Source: Viola odorata | Taxonomy: Eukaryota > Streptophyta > Magnoliopsida > Malpighiales > Violaceae | Reading direction: 5' to 3' | NCBI GenBank assembly: GCA_963691705.1 | Contig: OY829539.1 | Location: forward strand, 48,830,327-48,894,326 | Length of the DNA: 64,000 nucleotides | In this document: piece after piece, positions 23,278 through 33,783 of the stretch | Numbering within the stretch: position 1 is the first letter of the stretch | How the letters are laid out: each line of letters starts with the position of its first letter | The notes under the pieces: generated by a model | The model's input: the letters and a program-made list of their open reading frames with translations, nothing else | What the model was told of the DNA's origin: nothing | Database searches by the model: none | Position numbers and translations under genes: made by a program

Positions 23278-25544
23278 TACTCCTTCCAAATTTTATTAGA
23301 TGTCGTTTTTTTATTTTTTAAAATAACTAAAACAATCATTAAATTATAATTTTTTGTATAATTATTTACTAAATTGATTTTATTGTTTATCAACCAACTT
23401 CTTAAATCTTCCTCTAAAAAGTAGTTAATTTTAGGGGTGTCAAAATGGGTCTGACCCGACGGGTTGACCCGTACCCGACCCGTACCCGACCCATAATTTG
23501 ACCCATCGGGTCATCATTTTTCGACCCATTAAATTAAGGGTCAGAAACGGGTCGACCCGTCGGGTCGCAGGTCAACCCGTCTGACCCGTTTAAATTTTAA
23601 AAAAAAAACCCTCATCATCCTCTACTCTCCTCTCTGATTTCCTCCTCGCTTTCCACCGCCGCACCCACACCTATCTTCATCCGCACCCACACCTATCTTG
23701 TACGCGTTCTTCCTCACCTCAGCTCGATAGCCTAGACGCAACGACTCACACCCTTCTTCTCTATTTCTCTCTCTTGCTTGTCGTGAAGCTCGACCACGCC
23801 GTTTCCTACTCTTGGTCAGTTCAGCTTCTCCTCATCTTTTATTCATTTATGGTACTTTTCCTTTGATTATTTCGAGTTGAGAAACCTATGTTATTGGGTG
23901 GTTCTAGGTTTTGAAATCTTAGCATTTCCTTGCAACCAATTTTTAAAGCAAGAGCCTGGGACAAGCCAGGAGGTAGAAGAGTTTGCGTGTACAAGATATA
24001 AGGTTGAATATCTGATCTTCCAAAAGGTAGTTAAGTTTACTTGTTCTATTGCTGATTTTTGTATTTCCTTTTAGAGAGTCCAGTAAAATGGAACTTGACC
24101 AAAATTTAGTATCAATCAGTTCTTTGATTCTTGTTTTATTGGTAGATTGATTTGCACCTATCCAATTCATGCTTTCCGTGCTCATGTCTATGTACTCTAC
24201 TGGCTCACTTATTATTCCTTTGTTAAGGAACTGACATAGTGTTGCCCTACAAAACACAATAATAGTAATTCAAAGATTGATGTTTAATGTAGAATATGAA
24301 CTGGACATAATGGTCTCTTAAGAAAAATGCTTCTGCATACATTGCGATAGTTTTGGTTATCAAATTTTAAGCCATTAAATCACCTTTTCTCTGCTACGTG
24401 CTTGTCTTCTACACATGAGCTGCAAACATGAGAGATCAAATTTCCTATTAGTAAGCTAATTATTTAGTACCTTCGAATGTAATGTTATTTATTTAGTTTC
24501 TCTGCCCAACTGTGTTGTTTCCATCATATTCTGAATTCTAACTACAATTGTTTTGAATATAACTTGGGACCTAGACCACTAATTTCTAGAATTGTTGTAA
24601 ATTACAGAAATGTCCCTAAATGTTGTAGAACAGAAACATGACAAAATATAGTACCGTAGATTTTTTTCCTCTCAGGACAAAAGTATTATTGTTTCTGGAA
24701 TCAGAACAAAGTAAGTATAAGTTGAAGTTGAACATTGCAGTCCTTCCTTAATACAAGTCTTTGCAGAAGCACCACTTGAATGAAGAATCAGCATTCCAAG
24801 GGTAGAGAAAGATGTCATTCTTGCATAAATAATAGCATAGACTTTGTCTCATGATTAGCTTGTCCTAATATGGCATAACAGACCTAGAGTTCCGTTTAAA
24901 GTAGGAAAATAAAATTATAAACTAAAGGCATTAAAATATTAAATTTTGATCTAAAAAGTTGTTAAAACATGATCCAAATTCAATTAGGATGCTTTGCATC
25001 ATACAATTTTTGCAGTCCAACTAAAACATGTGGATTTTCTTCCCGTTTTTGCTTGTATTAGCTTCTTTGTGGTACTGATATGTTCTTAATACTTTCCAAA
25101 TCATAACTGCTGTTTTAGTTTTCAATAGAAATTTGAGGCAGATTTTGAGATGCTAAAAAATGAAGTAAATGTTGCAGGGATGGATTTTCATCTGGCTGCG
25201 CGTTTAAAAGTTGTTAAAATGAAGTAATTGTTTTCCATCATACTATATTCTGAATTCTGAATTCTAACTACAACCATGCCTGACATGCCCCATGGGGTTC
25301 CCATATGACTGGTTGGTTTCATTGAAACATCTGTTTGACTCAAACACGAGCACTTTTAATGATTCTTTTTTATCTAGTATGTCTTTCCCCCTAGGATGCA
25401 TGATGTTGGGGAAATTGATACACGGGATTGCTACACTGCTATTTCAGTGAGATCCTCTCCCTCTCTACTATCTACAGCACATTTAGGCATTTTTGTCTAA
25501 CCGAACCTGGTGAACATGAATTATTTTTCCTGAACATCAAAGGA

Positions 25545-25730
25545 AATGTGCACTTTTACTGCTGGAGCCGAGTAGACACTTTACTATGTCATCACATGAC
25601 TCAAATTATGCACTTTTACTGCTGCTATATACATCATGAATTCAATAAGATAACATGATAAGAAATGGTACTTTTACTGCTGCTATATACATCATGAATT
25701 CAATAATATAGTTACTGCTGCTATATTACT
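25545..25730. repeat. Short tandem duplications in the hAT leader intron
   Basis: CTTTTACTGCTG occurs three times (about 25552, 25613, 25670), twice followed by CTATATACATCATGAATTCA. A further TTACTGCTGCTATAT follows at about 25711. They lie just left of the retroelement insertion and have no coding content. Confidence 0.7.
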
Positions 25731-25785
25731 ATTCTAAATTGCTTAAATCTCAAGTTTGCCTGTTTCCTCTTTCCTGCGTAGCACC

Positions 25786-27331
25786 TGACTGATGTCGTTC
25801 TCAACCATAAATAAAAAGATACAATTCAGTGCTAAACCACAAAATATAATGTAGATAGTAGTGAAAGGTTCGAACACGGGGAGGAAATCTTTGAGTAATT
25901 TGTATTTTTCTTGTTAAAAACCAAATCGGAACAAAGTTGGGGGGAGTTTTTGTAATTAAAACCAAGTTAAAAACAACACTTTGAATGTAAATCAGTAGGT
26001 AACAGTAGCATGCACGAATTATAACTGAAAATGTGAGTGAAATCGGATATAGAGAAACAATCCTTGGTAGAGATTTAAACAAGGTGACTATCCTTTGTTA
26101 TTTGATCATTGACAAAACATATTCTGAAATGGATTTATAGAGATGTTAAAGGAATAAGAGACCCTCTATATTCCCAAGTTTCCCCCTATACAAGTCGATT
26201 AAAAGAGGCCCTCTAATAACGACCCTAACCTTCCTAACAATTTGTCAAGTTGCTGGAAAATTGTAACCATACGGGAAACCCATCCCTGCGCCCAGGGATA
26301 GATACGGCACTCAGCCCTAAACCTAGACCCATTCTTTCCTTTCTACCTAGATCCTAAAGACAAGTCTTATGTCAAATATTCACTAGTTGTCTACTCAATC
26401 TTCATAAATGCAGGAATCACACTGAACATAAATGAAACTGACATTACCCATTCAAATTAAATCAAGAGTTGATCAAGCTTTTAATTCAACAAGAACAAGT
26501 TTTAACAATTGAAGTGAGAAGAAAAGAGATATAAAAACATTCATATTAATTCCAATAAAAGTCTCACAACAACATGGATAGTCAACCTCTAATCTCTACC
26601 AAGAATCAGAGGTAATTAGCTACAATACATAATTAAAATTACAAATAAAAACTATTGTTCAAAGTAAAACAAATCTGGAAATTGTGGTGAAGAAGAAGTG
26701 CAGCCCGCTCTCCTTGCTATCCTCGTCTCCTCTCTCTCTCTGTCCGAATGTGATGATGTTCAACCCCTCCCTTGGACGAAATTCTCCTCTTTCTATAGCT
26801 CAGCCATGCCCTCTCACAACTCCCCAAGGAGCAAGCACTCAAGGGACAAACAATGCAAGCATGCGGCTCCAACAACAAGGAAGAGACAAGAATAAATTCT
26901 TGTCTAGCACTAAGAGGGATGGAATATATTCCTATGGAGTCTCCAAGGAGTTCTTGAGTCAAAGGAAATAAGGGAACACGAGATAGTGGAGTTAAAAAGC
27001 TGTCTAGCATGCTCAGGGGACAAGAAAAGCACTAAGAAATAAATTAATCCTCGGCACGCATAAACATGGGCGGACTGCCCAGAATTTCACCAGATCGCCT
27101 GACTCATCCCTAGGCCTAGGGATGAATAAGGGAAAATTTCTGCAATCATCCTCCAAAACGGCCATGATTGGAAAATGCTCTATCTTTCACCAAATCAACT
27201 CATTTTCCTTCCAACTGATCTTTCAAGCCTGAACAAAGGAAAAGGGAAGTAAATGGCCAAAAGAAGCAATCAAATGCTCTCAAAACATAAGATAAAGGGA
27301 GCATAAATCATCGAATATAAACAACCAATCA
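25786..27331 (-). repeat. 3' LTR (left), 1546 bp
   Basis: A direct repeat of 31493-33038. As written on the plus strand it starts TGACTGATGTCG and ends AACAACCAATCA. By eye the two copies differ only at 27202 (A here, C at 32909). It contains one exact copy of the 16 bp palindrome at 27107-27122 and a diverged one near 26281-26300. The open frames inside (for example around 26684-27010) are repeated identically in the other LTR and are not genes. Confidence 0.97.
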
Positions 27332-27369
27332 AACCCCCCACACTTGAACCATGCTTGCCCTCAAGCATG
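27330..27369 (-). promoter_or_regulatory. Polypurine tract and adjacent hairpin at the 3' LTR
   Basis: The minus-strand purine run AAGTGTGGGGGGTTT (27331-27345) ends at the LTR, where plus-strand DNA synthesis would be primed. Just upstream in element orientation is a perfect 8 bp inverted repeat, CATGCTTG/CAAGCATG with loop CCCT (27350-27369). Confidence 0.8.
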
Positions 27370-27860
27370 AACTCAAGACACAAAGAAACACAAAGAAAAC
27401 AGACAATCAGACACACAAACACACAAAATACACCCCCTTGATTAGAAAATCCAACTCTGGACTGAACTCAAGCAAAAACTTCAAGAATCAACTCCTCCAA
27501 GCAATGCTAAACACTCCCAACATCACAATTGCACAAATATTTATATAGGAGTATAATAGCAAGCTGTCAACCAAGAAATAAAATCCTAGAACCTCAAACC
27601 GTCTCCTCCTATGGCTCTAAATCCACACACTGCTGCTGACACTCATGCAAGAATTTAAAAGGCACAAACAGAAGCGAAGAACAGAAATTAAAACACAAAG
27701 TGAGCCAAAGGCTTCTTTTATTTTCCTTCACTTCCTTTATTCTATTTTCTTTTTCTTTTTCTTTGCTGCATTTTTCTCTTTTTTTTTTCTATCCTTCTTT
27801 TCTTCTTCCGCAAATCTTTCTTTTCTTTTTTTATTTTCAACCTTCCTTCATTCCACACTC

Positions 27861-27863
<3 letters not shown>

Positions 27864-27891
<28 letters not shown>
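27864..27891. repeat. 28-base poly-T tract
   Basis: An uninterrupted T run (poly-A in element orientation) at the end of a 190 bp pyrimidine-rich stretch beginning near 27715. It lies in the non-coding zone between protease and 3' LTR of the retroelement. Confidence 0.9.
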
Positions 27892-28531
27892 CGAACTCAA
27901 ACACAAGCACATGCAGACTTTTGGCTCTCCCCATGGTGCTATGATCGGCCCTAAATAAGGGGTTAGCACACGACCGATTGGAAGTTTCTCCAAGCTGGGA
28001 TGATGGTGCCGAACCACCAACATCGTGCAGTCCAAAGGGTATGAAAAGAGAAGCCACACACAAGAATTTAAAGGGGTACACATGCAAGCAAAAATATAAA
28101 AACTGACAGCAGTGATGAGGCAGGGATCCTTATCCCTAGGCCTAGGGATAGGGACGGCAAATCAGTCCTAGCAAAGCATTTCTTAGGACAGCTACACTTA
28201 TCATACTTCTATTTAAATAAATGCACATATGCAACATAGGAAGTGTTCAGAACTGCTGGGAAGAGTTGATTGGAGAAGTGTTTGCATGAGTTCAGCCTAG
28301 AGATTGATTTTCAAACGAAGGGGGGGCAAGACACACGAGAAAAACTACACAAAAACAGACCGAAAAACAAGCAAAACACAAGCACAAAATACTGAAATAA
28401 ACATGCAGAAGAAAGAAGAAAAACTGAAACTAAAAACAAACACACTGATCATGCAAAACAGTAATTAAAATCACACAAACATATATAAAGACACACATAA
28501 AGACTCACAAATTAAAACACGAAAGTGATCC

Positions 28532-28571
28532 CAAACCCCCCACACTTAAAGGACACATTGTCCTCAATGTG
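28532..28571 (-). promoter_or_regulatory. Second PPT-like motif plus hairpin inside the retroelement
   Basis: CAAACCCCCCACACTT (28532-28547) exactly repeats the 16 bases at 27330-27345 beside the 3' LTR. It too is followed by an inverted repeat with a four-base loop: CACATTG-TCCT-CAATGTG (28554-28571). Its place, just after the protease frame in element orientation, suggests an internal priming or regulatory site, but that is inference. Confidence 0.6.
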
Positions 28572-28673
28572 AGAAAGAATCACAACACACAAAGACAAAC
28601 ACAAATAATAAAAACAGAAACAAAAAGAAAAGAAAAGGGAAAAGGAAAATAAAACCCAGGGGAGCAATTTGAT

Positions 28674-30062
28674 TCAAGGAGGGTCCAGGACTGGAGCTGG
28701 TGCAGTAGCTGGGTTGCTGGTCAGAGAAGATTCTGGTAGTACTGGAGGTTGCAAGCTTGTCATGTTCTCGGGCCTGAAATTCGGGACTGAACCCATCCCT
28801 AGGCCTAGGGATGAGTACTTCAGGAGGTCCGGCTGTTTCTTGAGTTCCAAATTGGGTGCCTGCAAGATCGAAGGTTTGAGTTCAGTGACTTTATCTGATA
28901 TATCCTTTGTTTTCAAAGTACCTTCAGGAACATGGAGCGTGTCCAGTTCCATAACCAAGTCACTGATTTCCGAATTGACATTGATCCGGCCTTGCAATTC
29001 TCCCAAATTTTTCTTGTTTAATCCCTTGCTAAGAACATACTCAAGAGGTTCATTAGAATTAATATCAGAAATCTCCTCTACAAAAGGATTAATTATGTCT
29101 ATAAAATTCACAGAATGAACTTCATTCGGATGTTCCATGGCATCATACATGTTGAATTTAATCGTTTCACCACAAAATTCCAAGGTTAAACATCCATCAT
29201 AGACATCTATTTTTGCTCTAGCTGTTCTTAAGAAGGGTCTTCCCAAGATCACATCAGTGGGTTTGAGCACATCCTTGTTCTTCATATCAACAATATAGAA
29301 ATCCACAGGAAACACAAAATCATTTACTTTCACTAGAACATTTTCAAGCAAACCTACTGGATAGATAATGGATCTATCGGCTAGTTGGATTACTACTCTT
29401 GTTTCCTTAAGAGATCCTATATTCAAAGTTTCAAATATGGACAGAGACATAACATTAATTCCAGCACCCAAATCACACAATGCATCTTCTATCTCCTTAC
29501 TTCCTATTTTACAAGGTATTGAAAACGTACCTTGGTCTTTGCATTTTTCGGGAAGTCTTTGTTGAAGCATTGCCGAAACATTTTCACTTAAATTCACTCT
29601 TTCAATCCCCTCAAGCTTTTTCTTGTTAGTACATAATTCTTTCAAGAATTTAGCATATTTAGGCACTTGAGAAATTAAATCCAACAAAGGGACATTAATT
29701 GCAACTTTTCGAAAAACATCAAGAATTAATTTGTCCTCCTTTTCCTTCTTGGCTTTTAAGGGCCTTTCTGGAAAGGGAAAAGGAATTACCTGAGGCTCTA
29801 CAGGTGCAGAAGGTTGCTCAGCTGGTGCAGGTGCTTCTTGCTGCGTTTCTGTTTGATTTTCGGGCAAAACTTCTGGTTGAATTTATGGACTGGTTTCGGG
29901 TTTATCCATCCCTAGGCCTAGGGATGGGTGCGACAGTTCCCTGGGAGGTAAATCTCTCCCACTTCGCAAAGTCATTGCATTCAGTCCGTGCCTTGGGTTA
30001 TCAATGGTGTTTGATGGCAGCTGTCCAGAAGTATTTTGTTGTTTCATTGCAAGCTGCGCCAT
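28674..30062 (-). pseudogene. Retroelement aspartic protease region (second part of gag-pro)
   Basis: The minus frame continues directly from gag across a TAG (30065-30063). MAQLAMKQQN at 30062 starts a linker with the Athila-like AMTLRSGRDLP block, then a TAA at 29885-29883, then 397 open codons to 28674. The protease core reads CDLGAGINVMSLSIFETL (the D-x-G active-site region, DLGA in this family) and DVILGRPFLRTARAKIDVYDG, the retropepsin-like ILGRPFL segment. A Pro/Gln-rich N-terminal spacer precedes it. The C-terminal tail carries the palindrome-encoded SLGLGMG near 28794. There is no polymerase downstream. Both stops would have to be bypassed to express protease from a gag start; the frame after 29883 has no early ATG. 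Confidence 0.85.
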
Positions 30063-31436
30063 CTATTTTTGAAGGTCCGCAATGGTTGCTTGGTTTGCTT
30101 GCAAAGTTGCATGCAATGGTTGAAGGAGTTGCTTAAGTGTTTCTTCAATGGGTATCTGTGGTGGTGCTGGTAATTGCAGGGGTTGTTGAGGTGGTGGTAA
30201 CTGTGGTACTTGTGGTTGAGTGGGCTGCTGATTTGCTTGTTGGTTTTGATGGGGTAAAGGCTTGAAATTCCTCCACTCAAACGGAGGTTGCTGCTGGTTT
30301 GGTCCCCACCCATAGTGAGTGTAATTTTTCCAGCCTTGATTACTGGTATTGGGGTGCATGTTTCCTTGTTGTGGCATGGCAGTATTGACTTGCTCAGGAG
30401 GATCAGCTATGAGAGGGCACTCATGAGTCACATGCCCAATTTGACGGCAAACTCCACAAGGAACAACTTGCTGTGGGGGAATTTGCTGAATATGGGCAAT
30501 TGCAGCTGGAAAATTCTTCATAAATGTGGAGACTTCCTCCATGTGTTTCTCAAGGGCAGCTACACTAATATTGTTGGCTGAAGTGGAACGTTCTTGAGTC
30601 CCATTTTGGTGGCAATTATCGGCCAAGGTTTGAATGAGAGCCCTTGCTCTACTTGGTGTTAAGTCAAGCAAGGCTCCTCCAGCTGCCGAGTCAAGCTTCT
30701 CCTTGTCCTTAATTCGCATGCCATCGTAGAAGTATTGAATGAGAGATTGCTCAGGCACGCCATGGGTAGGACAGACCTCTTGAAGGTCTTTAAATCGTTG
30801 GTGATATTCCCCAAAAGACTCGTCACCATGTTGCTGAATTGAGACAAGACTTTTCCTAGCTGCTCCTGCTTTGGTGGCTGACCAATATTTATTTAGAAAC
30901 GTAGCAGCCATATCAGCCCAAGAATTAATGGAATTGTGAGGCAAGCTAAAGAACCAATTCTTAGCTGAATCCTCTAAAGACCATGGAAAAGCTCTCAACT
31001 TAGCTCTTTCAAGACTCACTCCAGTTGGTTTTAGAGCATCACACTCAAACTGAAATTTTTGGAGGTGTTTGTAAGGATTTTCGGATGCATGTCCTCTGAA
31101 CTTGCTGAGGTTATGCATGACATTTGACTTCACGGCCCAATCATTTGGTACTGGGCGGTAGTTAATACACAAGAAGGACTCTTGTTCAGCTCCTTGATTG
31201 AGCTCCCGAAGGGTAGGTTCAGGTGGTGGATTATCCATCTCTGGTGGTGCTGGTTCTGCTTCAGGTTCTGATCCTGAGTCTATCCCTAGGCCTAGGGATG
31301 GACTCCCCTCAGCTTCTGAATTTGAACCAGAAGATGAAAATTCGTTGAACTTTCTCTTGGATAATCTGATTGCGGTTTCAACTCTTGTGATCTCAGGGAC
31401 GTAAGGTACTGGTTGTGAATTACTGGACCTGGTCAT
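30063..31436 (-). CDS. gag: Retroelement Gag polyprotein
   Basis: A 457-codon minus ORF from ATG at 31436 (MTRSSNSQPVPYV) to TAG at 30063-30065. It has an acidic Pro/Ser-rich N-terminus and a retrotransposon gag core (RAKLRAFPWSLEDSAKNWFF, FLNKYW, SFGEYHQRFKDL). A single CCHC zinc knuckle reads CGVCRQIGHVTHEC (C-x2-C-x4-H-x4-C). The C-terminus is very Gln/Pro-rich. Gag forms the particle that packages element RNA in the cytoplasm. The stop falls just before MAQLAM, where related elements continue into protease. One palindrome copy (31283-31298) is translated within it as SLGLGI. Confidence 0.92.
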   Translation of the reverse strand: MTRSSNSQPVPYVPEITRVETAIRLSKRKFNEFSSSGSNSEAEGSPSLGLGIDSGSEPEAEPAPPEMDNPPPEPTLRELNQGAEQESFLCINYRPVPNDWAVKSNVMHNLSKFRGHASENPYKHLQKFQFECDALKPTGVSLERAKLRAFPWSLEDSAKNWFFSLPHNSINSWADMAATFLNKYWSATKAGAARKSLVSIQQHGDESFGEYHQRFKDLQEVCPTHGVPEQSLIQYFYDGMRIKDKEKLDSAAGGALLDLTPSRARALIQTLADNCHQNGTQERSTSANNISVAALEKHMEEVSTFMKNFPAAIAHIQQIPPQQVVPCGVCRQIGHVTHECPLIADPPEQVNTAMPQQGNMHPNTSNQGWKNYTHYGWGPNQQQPPFEWRNFKPLPHQNQQANQQPTQPQVPQLPPPQQPLQLPAPPQIPIEETLKQLLQPLHATLQANQATIADLQK

Positions 31437-31469
31437 CAACAAGAAAAACGAAAATTAGAACTCGTTACC

Positions 31470-31487
31470 TCCCCGGCAACGGCGCCA
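31470..31487 (-). promoter_or_regulatory. Primer-binding site, tRNA-Asp type
   Basis: On the minus strand TGGCGCCGTTGCCGGGGA lies 5 nt downstream of the 5' LTR (right LTR). Its complement TCCCCGGCAACGGCGCCA matches the 3' end of plant tRNA-Asp including CCA. It would prime first-strand cDNA synthesis. Confidence 0.92.
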
Positions 31488-31492
31488 ATTTA

Positions 31493-33038
31493 TGACTGAT
31501 GTCGTTCTCAACCATAAATAAAAAGATACAATTCAGTGCTAAACCACAAAATATAATGTAGATAGTAGTGAAAGGTTCGAACACGGGGAGGAAATCTTTG
31601 AGTAATTTGTATTTTTCTTGTTAAAAACCAAATCGGAACAAAGTTGGGGGGAGTTTTTGTAATTAAAACCAAGTTAAAAACAACACTTTGAATGTAAATC
31701 AGTAGGTAACAGTAGCATGCACGAATTATAACTGAAAATGTGAGTGAAATCGGATATAGAGAAACAATCCTTGGTAGAGATTTAAACAAGGTGACTATCC
31801 TTTGTTATTTGATCATTGACAAAACATATTCTGAAATGGATTTATAGAGATGTTAAAGGAATAAGAGACCCTCTATATTCCCAAGTTTCCCCCTATACAA
31901 GTCGATTAAAAGAGGCCCTCTAATAACGACCCTAACCTTCCTAACAATTTGTCAAGTTGCTGGAAAATTGTAACCATACGGGAAACCCATCCCTGCGCCC
32001 AGGGATAGATACGGCACTCAGCCCTAAACCTAGACCCATTCTTTCCTTTCTACCTAGATCCTAAAGACAAGTCTTATGTCAAATATTCACTAGTTGTCTA
32101 CTCAATCTTCATAAATGCAGGAATCACACTGAACATAAATGAAACTGACATTACCCATTCAAATTAAATCAAGAGTTGATCAAGCTTTTAATTCAACAAG
32201 AACAAGTTTTAACAATTGAAGTGAGAAGAAAAGAGATATAAAAACATTCATATTAATTCCAATAAAAGTCTCACAACAACATGGATAGTCAACCTCTAAT
32301 CTCTACCAAGAATCAGAGGTAATTAGCTACAATACATAATTAAAATTACAAATAAAAACTATTGTTCAAAGTAAAACAAATCTGGAAATTGTGGTGAAGA
32401 AGAAGTGCAGCCCGCTCTCCTTGCTATCCTCGTCTCCTCTCTCTCTCTGTCCGAATGTGATGATGTTCAACCCCTCCCTTGGACGAAATTCTCCTCTTTC
32501 TATAGCTCAGCCATGCCCTCTCACAACTCCCCAAGGAGCAAGCACTCAAGGGACAAACAATGCAAGCATGCGGCTCCAACAACAAGGAAGAGACAAGAAT
32601 AAATTCTTGTCTAGCACTAAGAGGGATGGAATATATTCCTATGGAGTCTCCAAGGAGTTCTTGAGTCAAAGGAAATAAGGGAACACGAGATAGTGGAGTT
32701 AAAAAGCTGTCTAGCATGCTCAGGGGACAAGAAAAGCACTAAGAAATAAATTAATCCTCGGCACGCATAAACATGGGCGGACTGCCCAGAATTTCACCAG
32801 ATCGCCTGACTCATCCCTAGGCCTAGGGATGAATAAGGGAAAATTTCTGCAATCATCCTCCAAAACGGCCATGATTGGAAAATGCTCTATCTTTCACCAA
32901 ATCAACTCCTTTTCCTTCCAACTGATCTTTCAAGCCTGAACAAAGGAAAAGGGAAGTAAATGGCCAAAAGAAGCAATCAAATGCTCTCAAAACATAAGAT
33001 AAAGGGAGCATAAATCATCGAATATAAACAACCAATCA
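31493..33038 (-). repeat. 5' LTR (right), 1546 bp
   Basis: The direct repeat of 25786-27331 at an offset of 5707 bp. The element promoter should be here, read on the minus strand. It contains the palindrome at 32814-32829 and the diverged version near 31988-32007. Frames inside it mirror those of the other LTR and are not treated as genes. Confidence 0.97.
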
Positions 33039-33129
33039 GCACCCTTGGTTGATTCTTCTTTGGCATATGAGTTTTTTAGATTGGGTTAATTATTTTAGCT
33101 TCTTATCGTTTTTCTCTACATTTTTGCAG

Positions 33130-33783
33130 ATGGATAATTCTTTTGAGGTTGAGCAAAGTGTGGATGAAATTTTGGGAAATGAGAGTGATGACATGGTTCA
33201 GCTAAATGCATCTACCTCGGAGTCTTCAGGTACAAAAAAGAGGAAGGTCACCTCAATTGTGTGGCAATATTTTGAGGACATGCCACTTGTTGAAGATAAG
33301 AAGAGAAGGGCTAAATGTAAGATATGCAAGAAACTTCTCCTCTAAAGACACAACTTGAACAATATTTGGAGGAGGCAAGGTTAGATAGACGACAAAATGT
33401 AGACATCATGGCATATTGGAAAACTAATGAAGGTCGATTTCCTGAAGTTGCCGCAATGGCTCGTGATGTTCTAAGTATACCGCTTTCTACAGTTGCTTCT
33501 GAAAGTGCTTTCAGTGTCGGTGGTAGAATGCTTGATCAATATAGGAGCGCACTCAAACCGGAAATAGTAGAAGCTTTGATTTGTACAAGAGATTGGTTGT
33601 ATGGGACACAAAGTAATATCATTTTAATTTATAGATTTTAAATTGAGTACATATGTAATTTTTTTAATATTTGTTTAATTTATTTTTATTGTAGAGGTTG
33701 AGAAGTCAGCTTTGGAGGAGCTCACTGAAGATATTATTTCCCTTAACATCAACAACACTGAAAGTTCGAGTTCTGTTAGATAA
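33130..33783 (+). pseudogene. hAT transposase with internal deletion (BED finger joined to dimerisation domain)
   Basis: From ATG at 33130 (MDNSFEVEQSVDEI) a frame encodes a partial BED zinc finger (SIVWQYFEDMPLVEDKKRRAKCKICKK); its His pair is missing. At about 33330-33345 the sequence jumps, in another frame, to the C-terminal hAT dimerisation domain (TQLEQYLEEARL, FPEVAAMARDVLSIPLSTVA, SESAF, LICTRDWL). An intron (33613-33694) leads to a last exon ending at TAA 33781-33783. The whole RNase H-like catalytic part is deleted. The acceptor before 33130 (TTTTTGCAG) implies an upstream leader exon. The product cannot transpose; a truncated DNA-binding peptide is the most it could make. Confidence 0.88.

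Larger units (their letters stand above)
25781..33043 (-). mobile_element. Athila-type Ty3/gypsy LTR retroelement, non-autonomous, 7253 bp
   Basis: The element is 25786-33038 in minus orientation, flanked by GCACC on both sides (25781-25785, 33039-33043). It has two 1546 bp LTRs beginning TG and ending CA. A primer-binding site complementary to tRNA-Asp lies 5 nt inside the right LTR. A purine-rich tract (minus AAGTGTGGGGGG) lies beside the left LTR. It encodes gag and an aspartic protease but no reverse transcriptase, RNase H or integrase; the 1.3 kb after protease is non-coding. The gag type, PBS and PPT point to the Athila/Tat side of Ty3/gypsy. It sits in an apparent leader intron of the hAT transposase gene. 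Confidence 0.93.

Noticed and set aside
26684..27010. Open frames of 65-97 codons on both strands inside the left LTR, repeated at 32391-32717
   Set aside because: They are identical in both LTRs, overlap on opposite strands and have no domain content; they are LTR sequence.
27645..28087. Long frames around the pyrimidine-rich and poly-T tract
   Set aside because: The peptides are Phe/Ser or Lys runs produced by the homopolymer, not genes.
28669..31404. Plus-strand frames of up to 149 codons opposite gag and protease
   Set aside because: They are antisense shadows of well-supported minus-strand retroelement proteins.
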